Translations under genes and position numbers: made by a program
NCBI GenBank assembly: GCA_017465085.1
Contig: JAFTWW010000021.1
Location: forward strand, 1 to 64,000
Source: Clostridia bacterium
GTDB taxonomy: Bacteria > Bacillota > Clostridia > Oscillospirales > Acutalibacteraceae
Length of the DNA: 64,000 bases
Direction of reading: 5' to 3'
In this document: positions 7,539-14,552 of the stretch, piece by piece
How the letters are laid out: every line of letters starts with the position of its first letter
Position numbering within the stretch: position 1 is the first letter of the stretch
Notes under the pieces: model-generated
What the model was told of the DNA's origin: nothing
Databases searched by the model: none
What the model saw: the letters and a program-made list of their open reading frames with translations, nothing else

Positions 7539-8720
7539 ATGACTGAAAATTACAATAAAACCAAAGTTGCCTGCTATATAGGCTATGTAGTTCAGGCAAT
7601 TATAAATAACTATCTGCCCATACTTTTTATAATCTTCGAAAGCAGATATTCCCTTTCCTATGAAAAGCTTGGCAGAATAATCTTTATAAATTTCTTTATT
7701 CAGATTTTTGCGGATCTGCTAACCCCTCTGATATCAAAGCGTATAGGATATAAGGGCGCGGCGGTGCTTTGCCACGCTATTACAGCCATAGGCTTCTGTC
7801 TCCTTTCGATACTGCCTAAGGTTATGAGCAATACCTATCTTGCCATACTGATTTCCGTTTCCTTCTGCGCTATGGGTAGCGGAATTATCGAGGTGGTTAT
7901 AAGTCCCATCGTAGAGCTTTTACCCACTAAAAATAAGGGCGCTAATATGGCCTTCCTTCATTCCTTTTACTGTTGGGGGCAAGCCTTCACCGTTATCGTA
8001 ACAACCGCCCTCGTTTATCTTTTCGGATATGATAATTGGCAGTATGTGCCGCTTGTGTGGGCGGCAGTGCCTTTGCTTAATATGTTCTTCTTTGAGAGCG
8101 TTAGCGTTGTTGAGCCCGATGAAAGCCAAAAAGCGCCCACAGCCAAGGAAATGCTACTGACAAAAGAGTTCTTCTGCTTCGTTATATTTATGGTATGCGC
8201 GGGAGCCAGTGAGATTGCTATGGCGGATTGGACCTCATTTTTCGTTCAGACCAAGCTCGGTATCAGCAAGGTGGTAGGCGACCTTTTAGGCCCATGCGCC
8301 TTTGCAATATTTATGGGCACGGGAAGAATCGTTTTCGGCGCACTTTCGGGTAGGTATTCCATAAGAAAGGTACTGATTATAAATAATCTGCTCTGCCTTG
8401 TGTGTTATGTGGGGGTTGCTCTCTTTGAAAGTCCCGTGTTTTCCCTTGTAGCCTGCGCCCTTTGCGGATTTTCCGTAAGCCTTTCGTGGCCTGGTACCTT
8501 CTCCCTTGCCGCCGCAAGATTCAAAAACGGCGGAACGGTTATGTTCAGCCTCTTTGCCTTAAGCGGTGATTTCGGTTGTTCAACGGGACCTTGGCTTTTA
8601 GGAATAATTGCCGATAATTTCGGCTTCAAATGGGGCTTTTTGGCCTGCGCCGTATTCCCGCTTGCCTTTATTTTAGCGGCTTTATTCCTTATTAAAGAAA
8701 AAGATTGCAAAGTGAACTGA
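7539..8720 (+). CDS. Major facilitator superfamily transporter
   Basis: 393 residues with about 12 hydrophobic segments, in a 6+6 arrangement around a central loop near residue 190-205 (EPDESQKAPTAKEM). The pattern resembles FucP/sugar-type MFS carriers common in Clostridia, with NMAFLHSFYCWGQAF in the N-half and GTGRIVFGALSGRYSIRK as the motif-A-like loop in the C-half. The substrate cannot be read from sequence; sugar or small-metabolite transport is possible. It starts immediately after the HAD phosphatase stop. A promoter for the next gene overlaps its 3' end. Confidence 0.82.
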   Translation: MTENYNKTKVACYIGYVVQAIINNYLPILFIIFESRYSLSYEKLGRIIFINFFIQIFADLLTPLISKRIGYKGAAVLCHAITAIGFCLLSILPKVMSNTYLAILISVSFCAMGSGIIEVVISPIVELLPTKNKGANMAFLHSFYCWGQAFTVIVTTALVYLFGYDNWQYVPLVWAAVPLLNMFFFESVSVVEPDESQKAPTAKEMLLTKEFFCFVIFMVCAGASEIAMADWTSFFVQTKLGISKVVGDLLGPCAFAIFMGTGRIVFGALSGRYSIRKVLIINNLLCLVCYVGVALFESPVFSLVACALCGFSVSLSWPGTFSLAAARFKNGGTVMFSLFALSGDFGCSTGPWLLGIIADNFGFKWGFLACAVFPLAFILAALFLIKEKDCKVN

Positions 8721-8733
8721 TATATATTAAAAT
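8705..8733 (+). promoter_or_regulatory. Promoter of the dCMP deaminase gene
   Basis: TTGCAA (8705-8710), 17 bases, TAAAAT (8728-8733). The -35 lies inside the last codons of the MFS gene. Confidence 0.65.
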
Positions 8734-8762
8734 ATAAACGAAAAGAGAAAGGATGTGCAGTT

Positions 8763-9236
8763 ATGAAAAGAAGCGATTATATCAGCTGGGATGAGTATTT
8801 TATGAGTATAGCTATGCTTTCGGCTATGCGCAGTAAGGACCCTTCTACTCAGGTTGGAGCCTGCATAGTTGCCAATAATAAAATTTTATCAGTAGGTTAT
8901 AACGGTATGCCTCACTGCTGCCATGATGATGATTATCCTTGGGATAGGGGAGATGGCCTTGATTCCAAGTATCTCTATGTTTGCCACGCCGAATTAAATG
9001 CCATTCTTAATTGCCACAGCGGCTCGGTTAAGGGTAGCACGGTTTATACCACCCTTTTCCCCTGCAACGAGTGCGCAAAGGCTATAATTCAGTCGGGCGT
9101 AGCCGAGGTTGTGTACGCTTGCGATAAGTATTCCGATACCGATAGCGTTATGGCATCCAAGCGTATGTTTGATAGCGCAGGGGTTAAATACAGAGCCTAT
9201 AACGCCTCTGGCAAGGAAATAACCTTAAATTTGTAA
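8763..9236 (+). CDS. dCMP deaminase (ComEB-type)
   Basis: 157 residues. The zinc-dependent cytidine/deoxycytidylate deaminase core is complete: CHAELNA supplies the zinc histidine and proton-shuttling glutamate, and PCNEC supplies two zinc cysteines. Early motifs RSKDPSTQVGA and GYNGMP, plus the DDDYPWDR insert with an extra HCC, match deoxycytidylate deaminases. It converts dCMP to dUMP, feeding thymidylate synthesis. It is monocistronic, with SD AAAGGATG before ATG 8763. The B. subtilis homologue is named ComEB because of its locus, not because it acts in DNA uptake. Confidence 0.93.
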   Translation: MKRSDYISWDEYFMSIAMLSAMRSKDPSTQVGACIVANNKILSVGYNGMPHCCHDDDYPWDRGDGLDSKYLYVCHAELNAILNCHSGSVKGSTVYTTLFPCNECAKAIIQSGVAEVVYACDKYSDTDSVMASKRMFDSAGVKYRAYNASGKEITLNL

Positions 9237-9274
9237 TTTTTTCAAAAAAGCGACTTAGATTTGCAAAATAATCC

Positions 9275-9303
9275 TTGACAATTATGCGGGTTTATACTAT
9301 AAT
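9275..9303 (+). promoter_or_regulatory. Consensus promoter of tRNA-Thr
   Basis: Perfect TTGACA (9275-9280), 17 bases, perfect TATAAT (9298-9303), ending 17 bases before the mature tRNA 5' end. Confidence 0.9.
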
Positions 9304-9320
9304 AATCAAGTCGCGAATAT

Positions 9321-9396
9321 GCTGCTATAGCTCAGTTGGTAGAGTGCATCCTTGGTAAGGATGAGGTCACCGGTTCAAATCCGGTTAGCAGCTCCA
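9321..9396 (+). tRNA. tRNA-Thr (anticodon GGT)
   Basis: 76 bases with encoded CCA. The acceptor GCTGCTA (9321-9327) pairs with TAGCAGC (9386-9392), discriminator T, then CCA. The D-arm contains AGCTCAGTTGGTAGAG. The anticodon stem CATCC/GGATG encloses loop TTGGTAA, so the anticodon is GGT (reads ACC/ACU). The T-arm is ACCGG-TTCAAAT-CCGGT. It is a single tRNA unit with its own promoter and terminator. Confidence 0.96.
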
Positions 9397-9429
9397 AAAA
9401 TCCCGTTCACGCTAGTGGGCGGGATTTTT
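9397..9429 (+). terminator. Terminator of tRNA-Thr
   Basis: Stem AAAATCCCG / CGGGATTTT with an inner CAC/GTG pair and a GCTA loop, ending in a T5 run (9425-9429). Confidence 0.85.
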
Positions 9430-9430
9430 A

Positions 9431-9524
9431 CTTCTTACTTCTTACCTCTTCACTCTTACCTCAACCAAAACTCCACGGGATTTTTGGAAAGTAATAAGTA
9501 AAAAGTAAGAGGTAATAAGTATGG
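9431..9524. repeat. Low-complexity imperfect inverted repeat (TACTTATTAC-type)
   Basis: The left arm 9431-9463 is rich in CTTCTTAC/CTCTTAC units. The right arm 9488-9521 is rich in the complement (AAGTAATAAG, AAGTAAGAGG, TAATAAGTA). The arms pair imperfectly around a centre near 9470-9487 that repeats CGGGATTTTT from the tRNA terminator (9420-9429 and 9477-9486). There is no coding potential. It could be a miniature palindromic element or simple-sequence growth after the tRNA; I do not recognise a named family. Confidence 0.6.
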
Positions 9525-9548
9525 TGTGCTTACGGCACAAACTATAAA

Positions 9549-9591
9549 AGCAAGGCTTTGCCTTGCTCTTTTTGCTTTATAGTGCTATAAT
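9549..9591 (+). promoter_or_regulatory. Hairpin plus promoter before the frameshifted membrane-protein gene
   Basis: AGCAAGGC (9549-9556) and GCCTTGCT (9560-9567) form an 8-bp hairpin followed by CTTTTTG, a terminator-like structure. Overlapping it, TTGCTC (9563-9568), 17 bases, TATAAT (9586-9591) forms a promoter for the next gene. Confidence 0.65.
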
Positions 9592-9611
9592 ACACCCAAG
9601 GCGGTGATTAA

Positions 9612-9931
9612 ATGGCAAAAAAGTATTTTCTGTTATAACCTTTGCCTTTTCATTATTTTTTATGATGGGATTGATAATATTAACGGTAGATATGGTAAAG
9701 GAGTATAATCAACTAAGCAGTTCACCGTATATGAGCGGGTCTGATTATTTAGGCTTTCTGCTTTACAGAATATTTTATTGCATAGGCTCTTTACCGGGCA
9801 TTATAACCTCTGCTGTATCTTATAAGCTTTCTTCAAACAAAGCAAAGAAAATTATATCCGTGGTTTTGCTGACTGTATTTATTATTGTATTTGCGGTTTT
9901 TGGTATGGCCTGGCTAAATTTAATAGTATAA
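9612..9931 (+). pseudogene. Small three-TM membrane protein, frameshifted in a poly-A run
   Basis: ATG 9612 follows AAGGCGGTG at proper spacing but hits TAA after eight codons (MAKKYFLL). One extra A in the A6 run at 9617-9622 would shift reading into a frame open to the TAA at 9929-9931, giving (M)AKKVFSVITFAFSLFFMMG and a 106-residue protein. In the downstream frame there are three hydrophobic segments (about residues 6-24, 47-63 and 78-103) and small polar loops. The ATG at 9662 has no ribosome site and would cut the first TM segment. So this is a recent frameshift, transcriptional slippage on the A-run, or a sequencing error. I do not recognise the family. It has its own promoter and terminator. 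Confidence 0.7.
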
Positions 9932-9960
9932 ATCCTCGTTTTTCGAAACGAGGATTTTTT
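9931..9960 (+). terminator. Intrinsic terminator with TTCG tetraloop
   Basis: AATCCTCGTTT (9931-9941), loop TTCG, AAACGAGGATT (9946-9956), then T4. Confidence 0.93.
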
Positions 9961-10004
9961 ATCCATTGCGAAATCAACGGCACATTATCGGCCGAGAGCG
10001 GTAT

Positions 10005-10058
10005 AATGTTAAAATATAACATTACACAGTTGATTTTATTAGTATTTCGTAGTATAAT
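10005..10058 (+). promoter_or_regulatory. putP promoter with upstream inverted repeat
   Basis: TTGATT (10030-10035), 17 bases, TATAAT (10053-10058). Just upstream is a perfect inverted repeat AATGTTA (10005-10011) / TAACATT (10017-10023), seven bases from the -35, a plausible operator. No regulator gene is adjacent. Confidence 0.65.
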
Positions 10059-10138
10059 TATCCCATTATAATTATTATTAAATACTATTATGAGCGTTGT
10101 GTTTCTATCGGCGTTTTTTAATGGGGAAGGGTATTATT

Positions 10139-11710
10139 ATGGATGGAAATACTATACAAATTTTAATTGCCATGATTATATATATGGCAGTAGTAATCGG
10201 AATCGGTGTGATTTATGCCAAGCGCGCAAATAAAAACTCTGCGGCATATTTCCTCGGCGGCCGTTCACTTGGCCCTTGGGTTACGGCAATGAGCGCTGAA
10301 GCTTCGGATATGAGCGGTTGGCTTTTGATGGGTCTGCCTGGTGTTGCTTATTGGTGCGGTTTCGCAGATGCCGCGTGGACTGCTATAGGACTTGCATTGG
10401 GTACCTATATTAACTGGTTGATAGTTTCCAAACGGTTGAGAAGGTATAGCGTAAGAGCCAATAATTCTATCACCTTGCCTGAGTTTTTCTCCAACCGATT
10501 CAGAGAAAATAAAAAAACTATTATGTTTATTGCAGGTATCTTTATTTTAATTTTCTTTACTGTTTATGCATCAAGCTGTTTTGTTACCTGCGGTAAATTG
10601 TTTTCTGCCTTGTTTGGCACGCCTTACATAACTATGATGATTATAGGAGCGGTTTTTGTACTGCTCTATACCTTATTAGGCGGATTCCTTGCTGAAAGCG
10701 TTTCTGATTTTATGCAGGCCATTGTTATGATAGTTGCTCTTACCGTAATTGTTGTGATAGGAACGGTAAAAGCGGGCGGTATTGGCGCTGTTTTGGATAA
10801 CGCTAAAGATATCCCCGGATTTTTAGAATTTTTCGGTTTGGCAACTCCAACCTTGGATGCTAACGGTCAGCAGATTGTGGAGGCAGGCAAGCCCGTATTT
10901 GGTGAAGCCTCCAATTATAGCTTTTTAACTATCTGCTCTATGCTCGCTTGGGGACTCGGCTACTTTGGTATGCCGCAGGTATTGCTTCGCTTTATGGCAA
11001 TCCGCAAGGAAGAGGAGCTTAAGCGTTCTCGCCGTATTGCAACGGTATGGGTTGTTATTTCCTTGGCAGTAGCAGTATTTATCGGCATTGTAGGCCGTCA
11101 GCTATTCCCAATCGCTCATTTGACCAAATCGGCTGCCGAGAATATTTTCATCACCTTGGCAACCAGCTCTCTGCCGGCGCTTTTAGCAGGCTTCGTTATG
11201 GCGGGTATTTTAGCGGCAACAATCAGTTCTTCCGATTCTTATTTGCTCATTGCTGCATCGGCTTTCTCTAAAAATATCTTCCAGGGTATCTTTAAGAAAA
11301 ATGCTACTGATAAGCAGGTTATGGTCGTTTCGCGAATTACCCTTTTAACGTTGGCTTTAATCGGTATCATTATCGCTTTGGATGAAAAAAGCGTAATCTT
11401 CCAGATTGTATCTTTTGCATGGGCAGGATTTGGCGCTACGTTCGGACCGCTGATGCTCTTCTCTCTGTTCTGGAAGCGTATCAATAAAGCAGGAGCTATT
11501 GCAGGTATGATAAGCGGCGCAGGTATGGTATTCCTTTGGAAACTTGTCATCAGTAAGCTGGGCGGCGTTTTCGCAATTTATGAGTTGTTGCCCGCCTTCG
11601 TATTCTCATCTGCGTGCATCGTAGTGGTTTCCCTTTTAACGAAAGCGCCCTCCAAAGAAATCCAAGAGGATTTTGAAGCGGTTTGCAGCGGAAAAACAGA
11701 CATTGCATAA
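10139..11710 (+). CDS. putP: Sodium/proline symporter
   Basis: 523 residues. This is an SSS-family (SLC5-like) transporter: AAYFLGGRSLGPWVTAMSAEASDMSGWLLMGLPG near the N-terminus holds the conserved TM2 serine region, and LAGFVMAGILAATISSSDSYLLIAASAFSKNIF is the TM8/Na2-site signature of PutP. It couples Na+ entry to proline uptake at the membrane. The translation start is ATG 10139, 7 bases after GGGGAAGGG; earlier in-frame codons from 10097 lack a ribosome site. About 13 TM helices; length typical (about 500). It stands alone, so proline as carbon source, osmoprotectant or Stickland substrate cannot be told apart here. Confidence 0.92.
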   Translation: MDGNTIQILIAMIIYMAVVIGIGVIYAKRANKNSAAYFLGGRSLGPWVTAMSAEASDMSGWLLMGLPGVAYWCGFADAAWTAIGLALGTYINWLIVSKRLRRYSVRANNSITLPEFFSNRFRENKKTIMFIAGIFILIFFTVYASSCFVTCGKLFSALFGTPYITMMIIGAVFVLLYTLLGGFLAESVSDFMQAIVMIVALTVIVVIGTVKAGGIGAVLDNAKDIPGFLEFFGLATPTLDANGQQIVEAGKPVFGEASNYSFLTICSMLAWGLGYFGMPQVLLRFMAIRKEEELKRSRRIATVWVVISLAVAVFIGIVGRQLFPIAHLTKSAAENIFITLATSSLPALLAGFVMAGILAATISSSDSYLLIAASAFSKNIFQGIFKKNATDKQVMVVSRITLLTLALIGIIIALDEKSVIFQIVSFAWAGFGATFGPLMLFSLFWKRINKAGAIAGMISGAGMVFLWKLVISKLGGVFAIYELLPAFVFSSACIVVVSLLTKAPSKEIQEDFEAVCSGKTDIA

Positions 11711-11742
11711 GCTAAAATGCTTCAAAAATAAGGAATTGCTTC

Positions 11743-11768
11743 GAGGCGCCTTGCAAGGAGGGCGCCTC
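11743..11768 (+). terminator. GC-rich stem-loop after putP
   Basis: GAGGCGCC (11743-11750) pairs with GGCGCCTC (11761-11768) around a 10-base loop. No T-run follows, so this may stabilise the mRNA 3' end rather than terminate by itself. Confidence 0.55.
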
Positions 11769-11862
11769 AGTTATATTATACTTCGTATGAAATGATGTTT
11801 CCTAAAGATTTGGAAGGCAAGTAATAATTTCCCTTTTTTACATCAATATAATCCTTTTATCC

Positions 11863-11892
11863 TTGACAAGCATTATATAAAATGTTTATATA
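11863..11892 (+). promoter_or_regulatory. Promoter of the SGNH hydrolase gene
   Basis: TTGACA (11863-11868) with TATATA (11887-11892) at 18 bases; an overlapping TATAAT at 11889-11894 is at 20 bases. The remaining 11769-11862 holds nothing I can name. Confidence 0.65.
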
Positions 11893-11921
11893 ATTATAGT
11901 ATTATTTTTGGAGATGATATT

Positions 11922-12479
11922 GTGATTAAGGTAACATTTTTGGGCGATTCTGTCCGCATAAGCTATGCACAAAAGGTTGCAGAAAAATTAGGCGCAGATT
12001 ATGAGGTTTTCAGTTCTGAGGAAAACGGCCGCTTCTCTAAATATACCCTTCGTTGCATTCACGAGTGGTATAGGTCTATGGAGGGCACTCGCATCGTTCA
12101 TTGGAACAACGGTCTTTGGGATGTTCACGAGTGCTTCGGTGACGGCGTTTTCACCGATGAAGCAGAATATATCGCTAATATGACAAGAATTGCCGATATC
12201 CTTCTTAAGAGATACGATAAGGTTATTTTTGCTACAACCACCCCCGTTAACCCTAAAAACCCTTTCTTTAAAAATGATATTATCGCAAGATATAACGAGG
12301 TATTAATTCCTCTCCTTAAGGAAAAAGGCGTTTATATTAATGACCTTTATAGCCACGTGATTAAGGATACCGACCGTTATATCTGCGAGGATAATCTCCA
12401 TCTTTCCGAGGAAGGTGTAGAGATGTGCGTTGACCTTGTAACCAACAAGATTAAAGAGGTTGCCGCCACATTGGATTAA
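11922..12479 (+). CDS. SGNH/GDSL-family hydrolase
   Basis: 185 residues, no signal peptide, so probably cytoplasmic. Block I is FLGDSVR (serine nucleophile S10); block III asparagine is in HWNNGLWD; block V has the D-x2-H pair in EDNLHLSEEG. These define SGNH esterases/lipases/acetylhydrolases. The substrate is unknown: small intracellular SGNH enzymes deacetylate sugars or hydrolyse acyl esters. It starts at GTG 11922 after TTTTGGAGATG. It is monocistronic with its own promoter and terminator; the epimerase downstream has a separate promoter. Confidence 0.82.
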   Translation: MIKVTFLGDSVRISYAQKVAEKLGADYEVFSSEENGRFSKYTLRCIHEWYRSMEGTRIVHWNNGLWDVHECFGDGVFTDEAEYIANMTRIADILLKRYDKVIFATTTPVNPKNPFFKNDIIARYNEVLIPLLKEKGVYINDLYSHVIKDTDRYICEDNLHLSEEGVEMCVDLVTNKIKEVAATLD

Positions 12480-12484
12480 AAATT

Positions 12485-12510
12485 AAGCCCCGATTTTTCG
12501 GGGCTTTTTT
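12485..12510 (+). terminator. Terminator of the SGNH hydrolase gene
   Basis: AAGCCCCGA (12485-12493), TTTT loop, TCGGGGCTT (12498-12506), then T4. Confidence 0.92.
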
Positions 12511-12519
12511 ATATAAATG

Positions 12520-12549
12520 TTGCAAATACAAGAATAATTGTGGTAAAAT
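12520..12549 (+). promoter_or_regulatory. Promoter of the aldose-epimerase-like gene
   Basis: TTGCAA (12520-12525), 18 bases, TAAAAT (12544-12549) preceded by TGTGG. The in-frame ATG at 12548 lies inside the -10 box, so translation must begin later (12566). Confidence 0.65.
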
Positions 12550-12565
12550 GCAAAAGGTGATGAAA

Positions 12566-13444
12566 ATGCAGAAAATAGAAAATAAATTTTTAGTAGTAGA
12601 AATAGAAGAGCTTGGCGCTCAGCTAAAATCCATTAAGGATAAGAGCGGGACCGAGTATTTATGGCAGGGAGATGAGCGCTATTGGAAAGATAGAGCCATC
12701 AATATTTTCCCCTTTGTTGCCCGTTTAACCGAGGGTAAATATACCCTTGGCGGTAAAACCTATGAGATGAATATTCACGGCTTTGCAAGAAATATGAACT
12801 ATACTGTGGATAGGGTTTCGGAGAGTGAGGTTAGCTTCACTATAACCGAAACCGCGGAAACCTTAAAGGCATATCCCTATAAATTCGAGTTTACTATAAA
12901 TTATAAGCTTGTGGATAACAAGCTTATAAATACCTATATCGTTAAGAATAACGATACCAAACAGATGTATTTTGGCGTAGGCGGCCACCCTGGTTTTAAT
13001 GTACCTTTTGAAAAGGAAACCGAATTCGAGGATTATTATTTGGAGTTTGAGGGCGATGGTGAAAACCTTAGGGTTAATTTCTCTGAAGATTGCTATGTGT
13101 TAGATGGCTTTACCCCCTTCACTTTAGATAACGGAAATAAGCTTAATCTTAAGCATAACCTATTCGATGATGATGCAATAGTTCTTAAAAACGCGGCAAA
13201 GAGCGTGATGCTCAAATCGGATAAGGTAGATAGAGCGGTTAGGGTAACATATGAGGGTATGGATTATTTAGGCATTTGGCATAAGCCTAAAACCGATGCG
13301 CCCTATGTTTGCATTGAGCCGTGGTCATCACTTCCTTCGAGAAAGGGCATAATTGAGGAGTTTGAAACAAAGCCCGATCTTGTTTCCATTGGAGTAGGGG
13401 ATACATATAAAAACGGTTTTGCGGTAGAAATCGTTAAGCTTTAA
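12566..13444 (+). CDS. Aldose 1-epimerase family protein (YeaD/LacX-like)
   Basis: 292 residues. Family features: NIFPFVARL near residue 45, the histidine in NIHGFARN, the second histidine in FGVGGHPGFNVPF, and YVCIEPWSSLP carrying the acidic base. These proteins interconvert anomers of hexoses or hexose-6-phosphates; which sugar is not visible. ATG 12566 is chosen because AAGGTG (12554-12559) lies 6 bases before it and upstream ATGs overlap the promoter. The GtrA-like gene begins 21 bases downstream and is probably co-transcribed, suggesting sugar handling or surface glycosylation (inference). Confidence 0.88.
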   Translation: MQKIENKFLVVEIEELGAQLKSIKDKSGTEYLWQGDERYWKDRAINIFPFVARLTEGKYTLGGKTYEMNIHGFARNMNYTVDRVSESEVSFTITETAETLKAYPYKFEFTINYKLVDNKLINTYIVKNNDTKQMYFGVGGHPGFNVPFEKETEFEDYYLEFEGDGENLRVNFSEDCYVLDGFTPFTLDNGNKLNLKHNLFDDDAIVLKNAAKSVMLKSDKVDRAVRVTYEGMDYLGIWHKPKTDAPYVCIEPWSSLPSRKGIIEEFETKPDLVSIGVGDTYKNGFAVEIVKL

Positions 13445-13465
13445 TTAGGAACAGGGGAGAGAATT

Positions 13466-13882
13466 ATGAGTGAAAAGAAAAAAGAGCTGATACGCTCGGT
13501 TAAATTCGTTTTGTTTTCCATAAGCGCAGGAGTAATTCAGGTAGCAAGCTTCACACTTTTGGAAGAGGTTTTCCATATAACCCATTGGGTTTCATATCTT
13601 GTTTCCCTTGTGCTTTCGGTATTGTGGAACTTTACGCTTAATCGAAAATTTACCTTCCATTCGGCAAACAATGTGCCTATAGCAATGCTTAAGGTGGCAG
13701 GATTTTATCTTGTGTTCACGCCTCTTTCTACTTGGTGGACTGCATATTTAACCAGCCCCGAAGTAGCGCTGAACGAATATATCGTTTTAATAGGCACTAT
13801 GCTTATAAACTTTGTAACCGAATATCTTTTTGACCGTTTCGTAGTGTTCGGCAAAAGCATTGATACAGCTAAAAAGGATTAA
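13466..13882 (+). CDS. GtrA-like membrane protein
   Basis: 138 residues with four hydrophobic segments (about 11-32, 40-57, 71-90 and 100-118) and the family's WNFTLNRKFTF motif after TM2. GtrA-type proteins are thought to flip undecaprenyl-linked sugars across the membrane for lipopolysaccharide or teichoic/cell-wall glycan decoration. No glycosyltransferase partner sits beside it; the only neighbour in the transcript is the epimerase. SD GGGGAGAG precedes the ATG. Confidence 0.85.
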   Translation: MSEKKKELIRSVKFVLFSISAGVIQVASFTLLEEVFHITHWVSYLVSLVLSVLWNFTLNRKFTFHSANNVPIAMLKVAGFYLVFTPLSTWWTAYLTSPEVALNEYIVLIGTMLINFVTEYLFDRFVVFGKSIDTAKKD

Positions 13883-13889
13883 AATAATA

Positions 13890-13918
13890 ATAAGACAGTC
13901 GTCGTTCGACTGTCTTAT
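13890..13918 (+). terminator. Stem-loop after the GtrA gene
   Basis: Twelve-bp stem ATAAGACAGTCG (13890-13901) with CGACTGTCTTAT (13907-13918). The tail is T-poor on +, T-rich on the minus side, so it may work better in reverse. Confidence 0.7.
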
Positions 13919-13950
13919 CTCATATATGAATTTGAACTCTCGTATTTTTA

Positions 13951-14121
13951 GTGAAATCGTTCGCTTACGCTCACGGTGAAATAATTCACTTTGCGAATTG
14001 TGAAATTTGATGCTGATGCATCAAGTGAAATTAAATCCACCCACCGCGGCAGCGATTTCACACGCGCAGGCGTATTTCACATTGCGGAGCAATATTTCAC
14101 CCACCCGTAAGGGTGGATTTA
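13951..14121. repeat. Mini-hairpin array with GTGAAAT/ATTTCAC spacers
   Basis: The heptamer GTGAAAT occurs at 13951, 13976, 14000 and 14025 (24-25 base period). Its complement ATTTCAC occurs at 14055, 14074 and 14094 (19-20 base period). Between copies lie different short palindromes: AATTC/GAATT (13983-13999), TTGATGC/GCATCAA (14007-14024), CGC/GCG (14045-14054), ACGC/GCGT (14062-14073), ATTGC/GCAAT (14081-14093) and CCACCC/GGGTGG (14101-14116). TAAATCCACCC (14032-14042) also pairs with GGGTGGATTTA (14111-14121), enclosing the reverse half. It is non-coding and sits between a terminator and the tmRNA terminator. I do not recognise a named repeat family. Confidence 0.85.
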
Positions 14122-14124
14122 GTT

Positions 14125-14160
14125 GAAAACGACAGATTCCTGTCGGAATCTGTCGTTTTC
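14125..14160 (-). terminator. Terminator of tmRNA
   Basis: Perfect 16-bp stem (14125-14140 with 14145-14160), 4-base loop, directly abutting the tmRNA CCA end at 14161 and ending in TTTTC on the minus strand. Confidence 0.9.
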
Positions 14161-14506
14161 TGGTGGAGCCGGGGAGAGTCGAACTCCCGTCCAAAAACCG
14201 ATTCCTTTCGGCATCTCCGAGCGCAGACACATCTTTAAGATTCCCTTATATTGCCGTCAAGTGTCGAACTGCAATACTTAGTAGCCTTTAATCCGTGATT
14301 TTGAGCAAGGCTCTTCAAAATTCACGTTCACCGCTAAATGACGCCCTTGTTAAACCGCGGTACTTTTAACTCGGACGGCAGCCTAATTAGGCTGCAAGTG
14401 CAACTGAATTGTTGTCAGTTAATTTTATAGCGCGGATTTTATAGCGGTTCCGCACCGCTGCTCGCTTCCAAAAGTTCACGATCCCTGTCGAAACCTTTAC
14501 GGCCCC
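14161..14506 (-). ncRNA. ssrA: Transfer-messenger RNA
   Basis: 346 bases, one-piece tmRNA. The 5' end GGGGCCG (14506-14500) pairs with CGGCTCC ahead of ACCA at 14161-14164. The conserved GGTTTCGACAGGGAT follows the 5' arm, and the T-arm is GGGAG-TTCGACT-CTCCC. The tag frame appears to run GCT at 14431-14429 to TAA at 14389-14387, giving AIKLTDNNSVALAA; the ALAA end is the ClpXP degron, while the resume codon is inferred. tmRNA with SmpB rescues stalled ribosomes. It lies 46 bases after smpB on the same strand, with a small hairpin (14526-14543) between and no strong promoter, so it may be processed from an smpB-ssrA transcript. Confidence 0.95.
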
Positions 14507-14552
14507 GTATATTTTTATCGTAGGGAACGGCCTAGGTGCCGTTTCGTTTACG

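Noticed and set aside
7539..8720. Assigning a specific sugar to the MFS carrier
   Set aside because: Sequence resembles sugar-type MFS proteins but no substrate residues or catabolic neighbours settle it.
9321..9524. Integrated element at tRNA-Thr
   Set aside because: No integrase and no duplicated tRNA 3' end downstream; only a small repeat patch is present.
13951..14121. CRISPR array
   Set aside because: Repeats are only 7 bases and switch orientation; spacers are short palindromes and there are no cas genes.
14021..14230. 69-codon minus-strand frame across the tmRNA 3' end and repeat array
   Set aside because: It lies over a structural RNA, its terminator and non-coding repeats.
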